In this document: positions 34,019 to 42,729 of the stretch, one piece after another
Layout: each line of letters begins with the position of its first letter
Numbering within the stretch: the stretch's first letter is position 1
From: Hyphomicrobiales bacterium
Lineage (GTDB): Bacteria; Pseudomonadota; Alphaproteobacteria; Rhizobiales; Rhizobiaceae
Assembly (NCBI GenBank): GCA_900469445.1
Contig: UBXM01000012.1
Coordinates: 1-54,184 of the forward strand
Length of the DNA stretch: 54,184 bases
Direction: 5' to 3'
Notes under the pieces: generated by a model
Database searches by the model: none
The model's input: only the letters and a program-made list of their open reading frames with translations
What the model was told of the DNA's origin: nothing
Position numbers and translations under genes: made by a program

Positions 34019-34993
34019 ATGGTCACTTCCATCATCAGGCGATTGATACAGGCTCTGTTCGTCATCGTGGCGATGACGATCATTGTCTTTATCGGCGTAA
34101 GCGTGATCGGCAATCCGGTCGATATCCTCATCAACCCGGATGCCAACCAAGCGGAACGCGCACGGGTCATCGCGCACTACGGGCTCGATCAGCCGCTCTG
34201 GAAGCAATATCTGCTGTTCCTGCAGGGACTGCTTCAGGGGGATTTCGGCAACAGTTTCGTCTACGGCCGCCCCGCTCTCGGGCTGATCCTGGAACGCCTG
34301 CCGGCAACGCTGGAACTGGCCATCACCGCGCTCGCTATCGCCATCGTTTTCGGATTGCCGCTCGGCCTTTATGCCGGCCTTTATCCCAACCGAGTATCGT
34401 CGAAACTGATCATGTCCGGCTCGATCCTCGGCTTCTCTCTGCCGACATTCTGGGTCGGCCTGATGCTGATCATGGTCTTTTCCGTCGAACTCGGCTGGCT
34501 GCCGACCAACGGCCGGGGCACGACCGCCGAATTGTTCGGCACGCAGTGGTCGTTCCTGACAGGCGAAGGCCTGAGACATCTCCTCTTGCCTGCCTTCAAT
34601 CTCGCGCTGTTCAAGACCTCCCTCATCATGCGCTTGACGCGTGCTGGCGTGCAGGAGGTCCTGCCCCAAGACTATGTGAAATTTGCCCGCGCCAAGGGCC
34701 TTCGGGAGCGCCGGGTGATCGCAGTACACGTGCTAAAGAACCTGATGATCCCTGTGGTTACCATCATCGGGCTGGAGTTTGGCTCGCTGATCGCCTTCTC
34801 GGTCGTGACCGAGAGCATTTTTGCATGGCCGGGCATGGGCAAACTTATCATCGACTCGATCAATCTTCTCGATCGCCCCGTCATCGTCGCCTACCTGATG
34901 ATGATGGTCCTGCTCTTCGTCGTGCTGAATTTCATCATCGACATCTGTTACACCATCCTGGATCCACGGATCCGGCTCGACGCGAAGGCTTGA
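34019..34993 (+). CDS. DppB-type ABC transporter permease
   Basis: A 324-residue DppB/OppB-like inner-membrane permease with about six helices: N-terminal LIQALFVIVAMTIIVFIGV, then periplasmic ARVIAHYGLDQPLWKQY. The coupling loop DYVKFARAKGLRERRVIAVHVLKN and AWPGMGKLI are family landmarks. GGGAAAGG lies upstream of the ATG at 34019; longer in-frame starts are not supported. With DppC it forms the channel fed by the binding protein at 29800, despite the two hydrolase genes inserted between them. Confidence 0.92.
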   Translation: MVTSIIRRLIQALFVIVAMTIIVFIGVSVIGNPVDILINPDANQAERARVIAHYGLDQPLWKQYLLFLQGLLQGDFGNSFVYGRPALGLILERLPATLELAITALAIAIVFGLPLGLYAGLYPNRVSSKLIMSGSILGFSLPTFWVGLMLIMVFSVELGWLPTNGRGTTAELFGTQWSFLTGEGLRHLLLPAFNLALFKTSLIMRLTRAGVQEVLPQDYVKFARAKGLRERRVIAVHVLKNLMIPVVTIIGLEFGSLIAFSVVTESIFAWPGMGKLIIDSINLLDRPVIVAYLMMMVLLFVVLNFIIDICYTILDPRIRLDAKA

Positions 34994-34996
34994 CCC

Positions 34997-35911
34997 ATGG
35001 CTGAACCAAACGCGCAAGAAGGTAGCGTCCCCGATACCGGCCCCGGTCGCCTCGCCAAGGGCATCTCGGATTTCTTCCGGTCGCCTGCCGCCGCCGTCGG
35101 CTTCGTTACGCTGATCGTCATCTGTTGCCTGGCGCTCTTCGCGCCCTGGATTTCGCCGCAGAACCCATATGACCTGATGCAGCTCGACATCATGGACGGG
35201 CGCATGCCGCCGGGTTCGGAATCAATGACCGGCCTCGTCTACCACCTCGGCACCGACAGCCAGGGCCGCGACATCCTCTCGGGTATCCTTTACGGCCTGC
35301 GGACATCACTCATCGTCGGCGTTCTGTCGGCATTCGCGGCCGCGATCATCGGCACCACGGCCGGCCTGTTCGCCGCCTACATGGGCAAGCGCACCGAAAC
35401 CGTGATAATGCGGCTCGTCGACCTGCAGCTTTCCTTCCCGACCATCCTGATGGCGCTGATGATGCTGGCGATCCTCGGCAAGGGGGTCACCAACGTCGTC
35501 ATCGCCCTGATCATCGCCGAATGGGCGACCTATGCCCGCACCGTACGCGGTACCGCACTCGTCGAGCGCGAGAAGGAATATATCGAAGCTGCGCGCATGC
35601 TGCGCCTGCCCGGCTGGCGCATTCTGTTCAAGCATTTGCTGCCGAACTGTCTTGCGCCCGTCATCGTCATCGCCACCATGCAGGTGGCAAGGGCGATCGG
35701 GCTAGAGGCCACCCTCTCCTTCCTCGGACTGGGCGCCTCCGTCACGGAGCCATCACTGGGGATGCTGATTTCGACCGGCTACCAGTATCTCCTGACCGGC
35801 CTCTACTGGATAAGCTTCTTCCCCGGCATCGCGCTCCTTGTCACGATCGTGGCGATCAATCTCGTCGGCGACCGGCTTCGCGATGTCCTCAATCCGAGGA
35901 ACATGTCATGA
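34997..35911 (+). CDS. DppC-type ABC transporter permease
   Basis: A 304-residue DppC/OppC-like permease. The N-terminal cytoplasmic segment precedes the first helix (AVGFVTLIVICCLALFAPWI). HLGTDSQGRDILSGILYGLRTS is the OppC signature, and the coupling loop is at EKEYIEAARMLRLPGWRILF. It starts 3 nt after dppB and overlaps the next ATPase gene by 4 bp. Confidence 0.92.
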   Translation: MAEPNAQEGSVPDTGPGRLAKGISDFFRSPAAAVGFVTLIVICCLALFAPWISPQNPYDLMQLDIMDGRMPPGSESMTGLVYHLGTDSQGRDILSGILYGLRTSLIVGVLSAFAAAIIGTTAGLFAAYMGKRTETVIMRLVDLQLSFPTILMALMMLAILGKGVTNVVIALIIAEWATYARTVRGTALVEREKEYIEAARMLRLPGWRILFKHLLPNCLAPVIVIATMQVARAIGLEATLSFLGLGASVTEPSLGMLISTGYQYLLTGLYWISFFPGIALLVTIVAINLVGDRLRDVLNPRNMS

Positions 35912-36885
35912 CCGCCCTGCTCAAGGTAGAAAATCTCGTCACCGAATTCGGAGGCAGCTCGGCGAAACCGGGACTGCGGGCCGTCAACGATGTCTCTTTC
36001 TCCATCGAACGCGGCAAGGTCCTCGGGCTCGTCGGAGAATCCGGATCCGGCAAGTCGGTGACCGGTTTCTCGATCATGCGGCTTCTCGAAAAACCGGGCC
36101 GCATCGCGAGCGGACGGGTGATCTTCGACGGCACCGACATCGCGAACTGTTCCGAGGAAGAGATGCGACGGTTGCGCGGCAAGCGGATCGCCATGGTCTT
36201 CCAGGATCCGACGATGACGCTCAACCCCGTGCTGACCATCGGCACCCAGATGGTGGAAGCCGTCCAGGCGCATGAAAACGTCTCCAAGGATGTAGCCCGT
36301 CAACGCTCGCGGGATGCACTGGCACGCGTCGGCATTCCGAGCCCGGAAGAACGGCTATCGGCCTATCCGCATCAGTTTTCCGGCGGCATGCGCCAGCGCG
36401 TCGCAATCGCCATTGCGCTTCTGCACAAACCCGACCTCATCGTCGCCGACGAGCCGACCACCGCGCTCGACGTGACGATCCAGAGCCAGATCATCTCGGA
36501 ATTCCAGAAGCTCACTGAAGAATCCAACACGGCGGTAATCTGGATCACCCACGATCTAGCAATTGTGTCGCGGCTCGCCGACGATATCGCGGTCATGTAT
36601 GCTGGCAGATTGGTGGAAACCGGTCCGGTGACCAAGGTGCTGACCGACCCGCATCATCCCTACACCGCCGGCCTTATTGCCTCCGTCCCGTCACAGAACA
36701 GGCGCGGTGAACCCCTGCGGCAGATCAGGGGCATGACACCGGCCATCCACCGCCTGCCCCAAGGCTGCAGCTTCCGCACTCGCTGCGACCGCGCGACCGA
36801 CGGTTGCCTAGTCATGCCTCCGCTTCTGCCTGAGGAAGACCGCTCCTTCCGCTGCATCCATCCCGTATTGAAAGAGACTGCATGA
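35908..36885 (+). CDS. DppD-type ABC transporter ATP-binding protein
   Basis: A 325-residue ABC ATPase. Walker A GESGSGKS (followed by V rather than T), signature FSGGMRQRV, Walker B LIVADEPTTALD and switch His in ITHDLA. The C-terminal extension contains cysteines (QGCSFRTRCDRATDGC), the oligopeptide-transporter [4Fe-4S]-like tail. ATG at 35908 overlaps the dppC stop. It pairs with the DppF-type ATPase to form the asymmetric motor. Confidence 0.92.
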   Translation: MTALLKVENLVTEFGGSSAKPGLRAVNDVSFSIERGKVLGLVGESGSGKSVTGFSIMRLLEKPGRIASGRVIFDGTDIANCSEEEMRRLRGKRIAMVFQDPTMTLNPVLTIGTQMVEAVQAHENVSKDVARQRSRDALARVGIPSPEERLSAYPHQFSGGMRQRVAIAIALLHKPDLIVADEPTTALDVTIQSQIISEFQKLTEESNTAVIWITHDLAIVSRLADDIAVMYAGRLVETGPVTKVLTDPHHPYTAGLIASVPSQNRRGEPLRQIRGMTPAIHRLPQGCSFRTRCDRATDGCLVMPPLLPEEDRSFRCIHPVLKETA

Positions 36886-37931
36886 TGACGGCGACCAACG
36901 CGCCCCTGATCGAAGGCTCCCCGGCCGAAGCTACTTTGGTCGATACCCCTCTTATCGAAGCACGCAACGTCTCGCAGCGCTTCGGACCGAAGCCCGATCT
37001 CGCCGCAAAGATCGCGCTCAAGCTGAAGCTCGCGAAACCTGCACCGATCGTCCATGCGCTCGATGATGTCAGCCTGACGATCCGCAGTGGCGAGGTCGTG
37101 GGACTTGTCGGTGAAAGCGGTTGCGGCAAGTCAACGCTCGGCCGCGTCATCGCCGGAATCACCGCTCCGAGCGATGGTCATGTCCTCTGGAAGGGTAGCG
37201 ATCGAAACGATATGTCAAGGCGCCAGCAAGATGAGCTCGGCCTCGCCACCCAGATGATTTTCCAGAACCCGATGGCCGCGCTCAATCCGCGCATGACCGT
37301 CGAGGAACTGCTCTGGGAAGCGCCCAAGACCCACGGATTGGCACGCTCGTCCGAACGCAACGCCTATGTGGACAAATACCTGATGCTTGCCGGCTTCGAC
37401 CCGGCGATGAAGAAGCGCTATCCACATCAATTTTCTGGCGGCCAGCGACAGCGAGTCAATATCGCTCGGGCGCTTGCGGTACAGCCCAAATTCCTCGTCT
37501 GCGACGAGAGCGTGGCGGCGCTCGACGTGTCCATCCAGGCGCAAGTCATCAATCTGTTCATGGAGTTACGCGACAAGCTCGACCTCACCTACCTGTTCGT
37601 CAGCCACGATCTCGGCGTCGTCGAACATATCTCCGACCGCGTCGCGATCATGTATCTCGGCCGTATCGTGGAAGAGGCACCGGTCGAGGAAATCTTCAAA
37701 CGGCCTAATCATCCCTACACACAGGCCCTGCTATCCGAAATTCCCCGCATCGAACCCGGAAAGCGGCGGTTCAAGCCGGTGGAAGGTGAACTGCCAAGTC
37801 CACTCAATCCGCCAAAGGGCTGCCACTTTCATCCCCGCTGCCCCTTGGCGATGGATCGCTGTCGTATCGAGGTGCCGGTCAAGAAGCATGTCGCATCAGG
37901 CCATCTCTCAGCCTGCCATCTGAATGATTAG
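36882..37931 (+). CDS. DppF-type ABC transporter ATP-binding protein
   Basis: A 349-residue ABC ATPase with Walker A GESGCGKST, signature FSGGQRQRV, a Walker B region CDESVAALD (the usual DEPVSALD altered at the Pro position) and the oligopeptide_trans C-terminal domain with CHFHPRCPLAMDRC. An extended N-terminus of about 50 residues, rich in Lys (FGPKPDLAAKIALKLKLAK), precedes the nucleotide-binding core. It starts within the dppD stop (ATGATGA). It is the last gene of the operon. Confidence 0.9.
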   Translation: MMTATNAPLIEGSPAEATLVDTPLIEARNVSQRFGPKPDLAAKIALKLKLAKPAPIVHALDDVSLTIRSGEVVGLVGESGCGKSTLGRVIAGITAPSDGHVLWKGSDRNDMSRRQQDELGLATQMIFQNPMAALNPRMTVEELLWEAPKTHGLARSSERNAYVDKYLMLAGFDPAMKKRYPHQFSGGQRQRVNIARALAVQPKFLVCDESVAALDVSIQAQVINLFMELRDKLDLTYLFVSHDLGVVEHISDRVAIMYLGRIVEEAPVEEIFKRPNHPYTQALLSEIPRIEPGKRRFKPVEGELPSPLNPPKGCHFHPRCPLAMDRCRIEVPVKKHVASGHLSACHLND

Positions 37932-38196
37932 TGAAGGAAGGCGAAGATACAAGCAAATGCCGCCTCCGCATCGCTGCCTGTGGTACCCGAGTCACCCCGC
38001 CAAACGAGTTCGAGTTACTTCGGCTCCAGCGTTATGTCGCTTATTAAGCTCTTGAAGAGATCTGAACCCACGACCCGGATACTATTGAATAGACTGGTTA
38101 GGCATATTGGTTTGCGGGTTCACGTGGGGAGCGCGTCGGCGAAGAGGCAACTATATGGTCGGAGCTTGCCGCCGAAGGAGCGGCAATCTCCATTAG
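37932..38196. other. Intergenic region between convergent operons
   Basis: No gene is supported in this 265-bp stretch. At 38046-38076 the sequence (AGCTCTTGA, then GAACCCACGACCC) resembles about 22 of 30 bases at 7109-7138, and both look like the 3' half of a tRNA read from the other strand, though no complete tRNA folds. No strong terminator with a T run was seen. Confidence 0.35.
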
Positions 38197-39336
38197 TCAC
38201 GGGTAAGCGGTCGAGCCATCGGGCTTTCGGGTTACTTTCCGCTCCCAGTGAATGTAATCATCCTTCTGAAGGACCGTCTCATCAATCTCGATGCCCCAGC
38301 CCGGCCTATCTGGACGTAGTTCCATGTGACCATCAACCGGCATGTAAGGATCGAGCGCCCAAGGCGCGTGGACATGGGGTTTGAACTCGAGAACCTGGAA
38401 ATTCGGTTGCGCAGCACAGAAATGCACATTGACGGCGGTTGCCAGCGGACCCATCGGATTATGGGGCGTGACCGTTACGTAGTGAGCTTCGGCGATCGTC
38501 GCAATGCGCCGCATTTCCGAGACCCCGCCAACGACACAGATGTCCGGCTGGATGATATCCGCACCCTGATTGGTAAGGAGATTAAGGAATTCGAAGCGGT
38601 TATAGAGCGACTCGCCGGTGGCAAGCGGTACGTTCACCTTCGACTTCAATTCCTTCCATGCGGGGATATGCTCCGGACGGATCGGCTCCTCATAGAAAAG
38701 CGGGTCATTCGGCGCGATGGCGGCTGCAAGCTGCACGGCCTTGTAGGGCTCGAAGATCTTAGCATGCGCATCGAAGGCGAATTCGAAATGCGAGGGCGTG
38801 ATCTCTCGGATGCGGCCGAACCAATCGCCAGTCTCCTTCACCAGCTCACCCCAGCGGCCGGAATGAAGGTCTCGCCGATAAGGGCTCAGCTTGAAGGCGG
38901 TATAGCCGTAGTCCTCGTTGAGCTTCAGCGTCTGGTCAAGCGCATGCTCGGCATCCGGCGCGGTATAGACACCGCAATAGACACGCACACGATCCCGTAC
39001 GTTGCCGCCGAGCAACATGTAGACGGGAAGACCCGCAGCCTTGCCGGCAATATCCCACAATGCATGATCGATTGCGGAAATCGCGGCAAGGCCGAGGGCT
39101 CCGGGAGGAAAGCGGCATTGCTGGTTAAGTTTCAGGACGATGAATTCGACGCGGCGCGGATCCTCGCCCTCGATCTGGTGGAAGAGATAGTCGAGAAGCG
39201 GCGGCAGTGCCCAGTCCGGGCCGTGATTATAGCACTCGCCCCAGCCGGAAATGCCTTCGCTGGTTTCGATCTTCAGAAGCAGACGCGGACGATCGTCCAC
39301 GCGCTGCATATAGGTCTTGATACCGGTAATATGCAC
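38197..39336 (-). CDS. Enolase-superfamily sugar-acid dehydratase (galactonate/mannonate type)
   Basis: A 379-residue mandelate-racemase/muconate-lactonizing-type protein. Metal ligands are likely Asp189 (FDAHAK), Glu217 (FYEEPI) and Glu242 (ATGES). His191 (the Asp-x-His arrangement) and His292 (TPHNP) are the probable acid/base pair, as in D-galactonate and D-mannonate dehydratases. The start is GTG at 39336 with CGGAGA upstream, 13 nt after the DapA-family gene. The probable reaction is dehydration of a hexonate to a 2-keto-3-deoxy acid, the substrate class of the neighbouring lyase. The exact sugar acid is not determined. Confidence 0.85.
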   Translation of the reverse strand: MHITGIKTYMQRVDDRPRLLLKIETSEGISGWGECYNHGPDWALPPLLDYLFHQIEGEDPRRVEFIVLKLNQQCRFPPGALGLAAISAIDHALWDIAGKAAGLPVYMLLGGNVRDRVRVYCGVYTAPDAEHALDQTLKLNEDYGYTAFKLSPYRRDLHSGRWGELVKETGDWFGRIREITPSHFEFAFDAHAKIFEPYKAVQLAAAIAPNDPLFYEEPIRPEHIPAWKELKSKVNVPLATGESLYNRFEFLNLLTNQGADIIQPDICVVGGVSEMRRIATIAEAHYVTVTPHNPMGPLATAVNVHFCAAQPNFQVLEFKPHVHAPWALDPYMPVDGHMELRPDRPGWGIEIDETVLQKDDYIHWERKVTRKPDGSTAYP

Positions 39337-39349
39337 GTTTTGTCTCCGA

Positions 39350-40270
39350 TTAGGCGGCCAGGGCTTCGGCTTTGACGCGATCGACGATCGCGCGAAGCGT
39401 TGTGCGCTCCTCCTCGTTCAACGCTACGACACCGGGCACGCGCACCGGGCCGACGTCATTGCCGAGCATGCCGAGCGCTTCCTTCACCACCGTCACGTTG
39501 GCGCCGTTATTGTATTTGGTACGCAGCGCTTCGAACCCGGCAATCGCATCGATCAATGCGCGCGCACCGGCGTAATCGCCGCTTTCCAGCGCACGATGGA
39601 TGGCGTGCGAGCGCTCCGGGAAGACGTTGACGAGACCGGACGTGAAACCGCGTGCGCCCATGGCGTAGAATGCCGGCGCCCAGCCTTCGGCAAGGCCACA
39701 GACCCAAATGGCGGGCGCATCCTGCGTGGAGCGGATGACGTCGGCCAGCAGCATGAGGTTCGACGAAGCGAACTTGATGCCGGCGATATTGGGGTGAAGG
39801 GCGAGCTTGCGGAAATCGGCAACGGAAAAGCTGTCGCTGCGCACATAGGCGATAACCGGAACGGTTGAGAAATCGGCCAGATCGAGGAAATAACCGGCCT
39901 GATAGGACGGGCCGGCAAATGGATCCATCGGGTGATGACCCATGATCGCATCGGCGCCGGCGGCGATGGCATCCTTCGCCAGCGCCTTCGCCTCAGTCAA
40001 CGAACGGCCGACGGCGGCGCTGACCAGCGACTTGCCGGCCGCGGCCTCGATCGTCGCGGCATGCACGCTGCGCACTTCGTCTATGGTGAGCGTAAAAAAT
40101 TCGCCGGTATTGCCCGCCGCCATCAGGTTGTGAACCTTGGCGCTCGCCAGTTCGCGGATGAGACGCTTGAGCTTGTCGATGTCGATCGATCCGTCGGCGC
40201 CATAAGGCGTTACCGGAACGCCGGAAATGCCGGTCAGCGCTTTTCTTACCGTCTGAAGTCTCTCGGTCAC
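39350..40270 (-). CDS. DapA/NanA-family lyase, probable 2-keto-3-deoxy-sugar-acid aldolase
   Basis: A 306-residue Schiff-base lyase of the dihydrodipicolinate synthase/N-acetylneuraminate lyase family. The Schiff-base Lys166 is in AGIKFASSN, the catalytic Tyr142 in VIAYVRSD, and the GxxGE loop is AAGNTGEF. The GTG start at 40270 has AGGAGGAG 7 nt upstream and lies 1 nt after the gntR stop. Together with the downstream enolase-superfamily dehydratase this suggests cleavage or dehydration of a 2-keto-3-deoxy sugar acid (for example to pyruvate and an aldehyde). It is unlikely to be the lysine-biosynthetic DapA because of this context. Confidence 0.85.
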   Translation of the reverse strand: MTERLQTVRKALTGISGVPVTPYGADGSIDIDKLKRLIRELASAKVHNLMAAGNTGEFFTLTIDEVRSVHAATIEAAAGKSLVSAAVGRSLTEAKALAKDAIAAGADAIMGHHPMDPFAGPSYQAGYFLDLADFSTVPVIAYVRSDSFSVADFRKLALHPNIAGIKFASSNLMLLADVIRSTQDAPAIWVCGLAEGWAPAFYAMGARGFTSGLVNVFPERSHAIHRALESGDYAGARALIDAIAGFEALRTKYNNGANVTVVKEALGMLGNDVGPVRVPGVVALNEEERTTLRAIVDRVKAEALAA

Positions 40271-40271
40271 G

Positions 40272-40994
40272 TCAGGTCTCCTCCTGCTTTCCAAATACGA
40301 TGCTCAGATATGTGTCGCCAGAGCGCACGACATGGTCGCGCATCGTCCGCTCCGCCTTGTCGGCATCCCCGCTCGCGATCGCCTCGGCGATAGCAACGTG
40401 CTCATTCAGCGCCTTCTGGCGCTCGGTCGAATCTAGGTGAATGACGCGGCGAATGCTGGCGTCATAAAACTGCTGGCGCTCGATCAGCTTGGCGAGATAA
40501 CCGCATTGCGAGCTTTTGTGGATGTGATCGTGAAAGGTCTCGTTGAGCGCGATTAGGCTATCAGCATCCCCGGATGCCGTAGCGTCCTTCATCAGGTTGG
40601 CAGTCGCCAGCAATTCCACCTTGCCCTTTTCATCGATCCGCTTAGCGGCGAGATGCGCGATCATCGATTCCAGCGCCGCGCGGGCAAGTATCATTTCCTC
40701 CGCCCAGGAACTGGAAAAACGGATGACGACGCCGCGACGCGGCAGGGCCTCGACTAGCCCTTCCGTTTCCAGCTGACGTAGTGCCTCCTTGATCGGCGTG
40801 GTACTGACGCCGAACTGTTCGGCGAGGCTGCGCTCGTTGACTTTCTGCCCCGCAGAAAAGCGGCCCGCCAGTATCGCGTTGCGCATGGCGCGATGGACGT
40901 GATCGCGCACGGTCATCTGGAAGCTTGCGCCGATCTTTTCAAAGCCATCAGTGTGATTCTCAGACCCCTTCAATGCGCTTTCCGCTTCCACCAT
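40272..40994 (-). CDS. GntR-family (FCD domain) transcriptional regulator
   Basis: A 240-residue GntR regulator. The winged helix (about residues 30-95: GRFSAGQKVNERSLAEQFGVSTTPIKEALRQLE) is followed by an FCD all-helical effector domain (105-230) whose Asp/His residues, including FHDHIH, usually bind metal and a carboxylic or sugar acid. First gene of a minus-strand operon with the lyase and dehydratase, and divergent from a family-5 transporter operon. A perfect inverted repeat lies 37 bp upstream. It probably represses both operons until a sugar acid or keto-deoxy acid appears. Confidence 0.88.
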   Translation of the reverse strand: MVEAESALKGSENHTDGFEKIGASFQMTVRDHVHRAMRNAILAGRFSAGQKVNERSLAEQFGVSTTPIKEALRQLETEGLVEALPRRGVVIRFSSSWAEEMILARAALESMIAHLAAKRIDEKGKVELLATANLMKDATASGDADSLIALNETFHDHIHKSSQCGYLAKLIERQQFYDASIRRVIHLDSTERQKALNEHVAIAEAIASGDADKAERTMRDHVVRSGDTYLSIVFGKQEET

Positions 40995-41030
40995 TTTTCC
41001 GAATTCCGTTGACGACTGTCATTTAGTGTG

Positions 41031-41050
41031 AAATCTGGTATATCAGATTT
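41031..41050. promoter_or_regulatory. Candidate GntR operator between divergent operons
   Basis: AAATCTG (41031-41037) and CAGATTT (41044-41050) are perfect 7-bp inverted repeats around GTATAT. A partly overlapping second pair is TGGTATATCA and TGATATCCA (41036-41058). The position, 37 bp upstream of gntR and 63 bp before the binding-protein ATG, suits a single repressor site controlling both directions. Confidence 0.6.
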
Positions 41051-41112
41051 GATATCCATGTCGATAAGGAAATTTCGATATGGCGGGGTTGAGGAGCCTT
41101 GGGAGGTCGCAA

Positions 41113-42705
41113 ATGCTCAGAAGAAATCTCGCAATTCTTGCGAGTGTCGCCGCACTGTCTTTGGGTACCGGTGTTGCCACTGCAAAAACGCCGCAGGATC
41201 AGTTGGTCATCGCCATGGCGATGTCTTCCATCCGCGGGCTTGATCCCCAGGAGATCAACCAGTTCGAGGCGGCGGAAGTCGTTGCCAATCTCTATGACCG
41301 GCTGATCGCGCTGCCGCCGGACCGGATCACCGAACCGCAGCCGTCATTGGCGGAAAGCTGGACGGTGTCGGAGGACGGCAAGACCTTTACCTTCAAGATC
41401 CGTCAGGGCGTGACCTTCCATTCCGGCAATCCGCTGACGGCCAGGGATGCCGAGTGGTCGCTGCACCGGTTGGTAAAACTTGGTCTGGCGCCCTCCACCG
41501 ATCTGCGCCAATGGGGTTTTTCGGCAAAAAATGTCGACCAGCTGATCCGCGCGACCGACGATTACACCCTTGTCGTTGAGACACCGGGCGTCTGGAACGC
41601 CAATCTCATCCTCTATTCTCTGGGCAGTTTCTCCACCTCGATCGTTGACAGAAAGCTGTTGATGGAACGCGAGAAGAACGGCGACTGGGGACGGGAATAC
41701 CTGCAATCGGCCGATGCCGGATCAGGCCCCTACTCCCTGGAAACCTGGCGCGCCAACCAGCTGATGAGTGCCGATGCCTTTGAAAATTACTGGCAGGGCA
41801 AACCGGCGATGCGCCGTGTCTTCATCAGCAACATGCCCGAATCCTCGGCTCAGCGCCTGCAGATCGATGCCGGCGACATCGATGTCGCAACCCGTCTCTC
41901 TTCCACCGACCTCGGCGGACTGGAGCGGGACGGCAAGGTGACGGTGCAGAAGACACCGGGTATCGGTTTTTATTATCTGGCGCTGAACCAGAAGGACGAG
42001 ATCCTCTCCAATCCCAAAGTGCGCGAAGCCTTCCGTTATCTGATCGATTACGACGGCCTTGCCGCCACCGTGATGAAATATTACGGCAACAAGCAGCAGA
42101 CGATCATTCCCGCCGGCCTGCCCGGCTCCAACACAGAAAATCCCTACAAGCTCGATATCGACAAGGCGAAACAGCTTCTCGCCGAGGCGGGTTACCCTGA
42201 CGGGTTTTCGAAGGTCTATTACGCGACACCGGTCACGCCCGAATTCGAAGTGGCGCAATCGCTGCAGGCCAATGCGGCCAAGGCCGGCATCCGACTTGAC
42301 CTGCAGGGCGGCGATCATATCGGCAAGTTCCGCAACCGCGAATTCCAGCTTTTTTCGGCCCGTTCCGGGGATCGCCTGCCCGATCCGCATGCGGTGCTGC
42401 AATCCTACGCCACCAATTCCAACAATTCCGACGAGGCGAAGCTGACCGGCCTCAATGCCTGGCGCACCGCCTGGGAGGTGCCGAAGGACATCCAGGATAT
42501 GGTGGTGACCGCGGCGCACGAGACCGACCAGGAAAAACGCGTCGAGCTCTATCACAAGATCAACGAGGCCTATCTCGCCGCATCGCCCGCACTCGTGACC
42601 TCCTTCCAGAGAACCGATGCGAAAGCCGTTCGCACCGAGGTGAAGGGTTATGTCGGCCATCCGACATGGCTGACCCGCTGGGACACCGTGACGAAGAGCG
42701 AATAG
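41113..42705 (+). CDS. Family-5 periplasmic binding protein (peptide/oligosaccharide type)
   Basis: A 530-residue SBP_bac_5 protein with a signal peptide (MLRRNLAILASVAALSLGTG, cleavage near ATAKT). Core motifs: SIRGLDPQEINQFEA and FTFKIRQGVTFHSGNPLTARD. ATG at 41113 has GGGAGG upstream; an in-frame ATG at 41080 gives an atypical longer N-terminus. The family also includes binding proteins for oligosaccharides, so the GH3 enzyme encoded at the operon end points to a glycoside ligand rather than a peptide. First gene of a six-gene plus-strand operon. Confidence 0.9.
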   Translation: MLRRNLAILASVAALSLGTGVATAKTPQDQLVIAMAMSSIRGLDPQEINQFEAAEVVANLYDRLIALPPDRITEPQPSLAESWTVSEDGKTFTFKIRQGVTFHSGNPLTARDAEWSLHRLVKLGLAPSTDLRQWGFSAKNVDQLIRATDDYTLVVETPGVWNANLILYSLGSFSTSIVDRKLLMEREKNGDWGREYLQSADAGSGPYSLETWRANQLMSADAFENYWQGKPAMRRVFISNMPESSAQRLQIDAGDIDVATRLSSTDLGGLERDGKVTVQKTPGIGFYYLALNQKDEILSNPKVREAFRYLIDYDGLAATVMKYYGNKQQTIIPAGLPGSNTENPYKLDIDKAKQLLAEAGYPDGFSKVYYATPVTPEFEVAQSLQANAAKAGIRLDLQGGDHIGKFRNREFQLFSARSGDRLPDPHAVLQSYATNSNNSDEAKLTGLNAWRTAWEVPKDIQDMVVTAAHETDQEKRVELYHKINEAYLAASPALVTSFQRTDAKAVRTEVKGYVGHPTWLTRWDTVTKSE

Positions 42706-42729
42706 GGGCGGCAAGCAGAGGATAACGGA

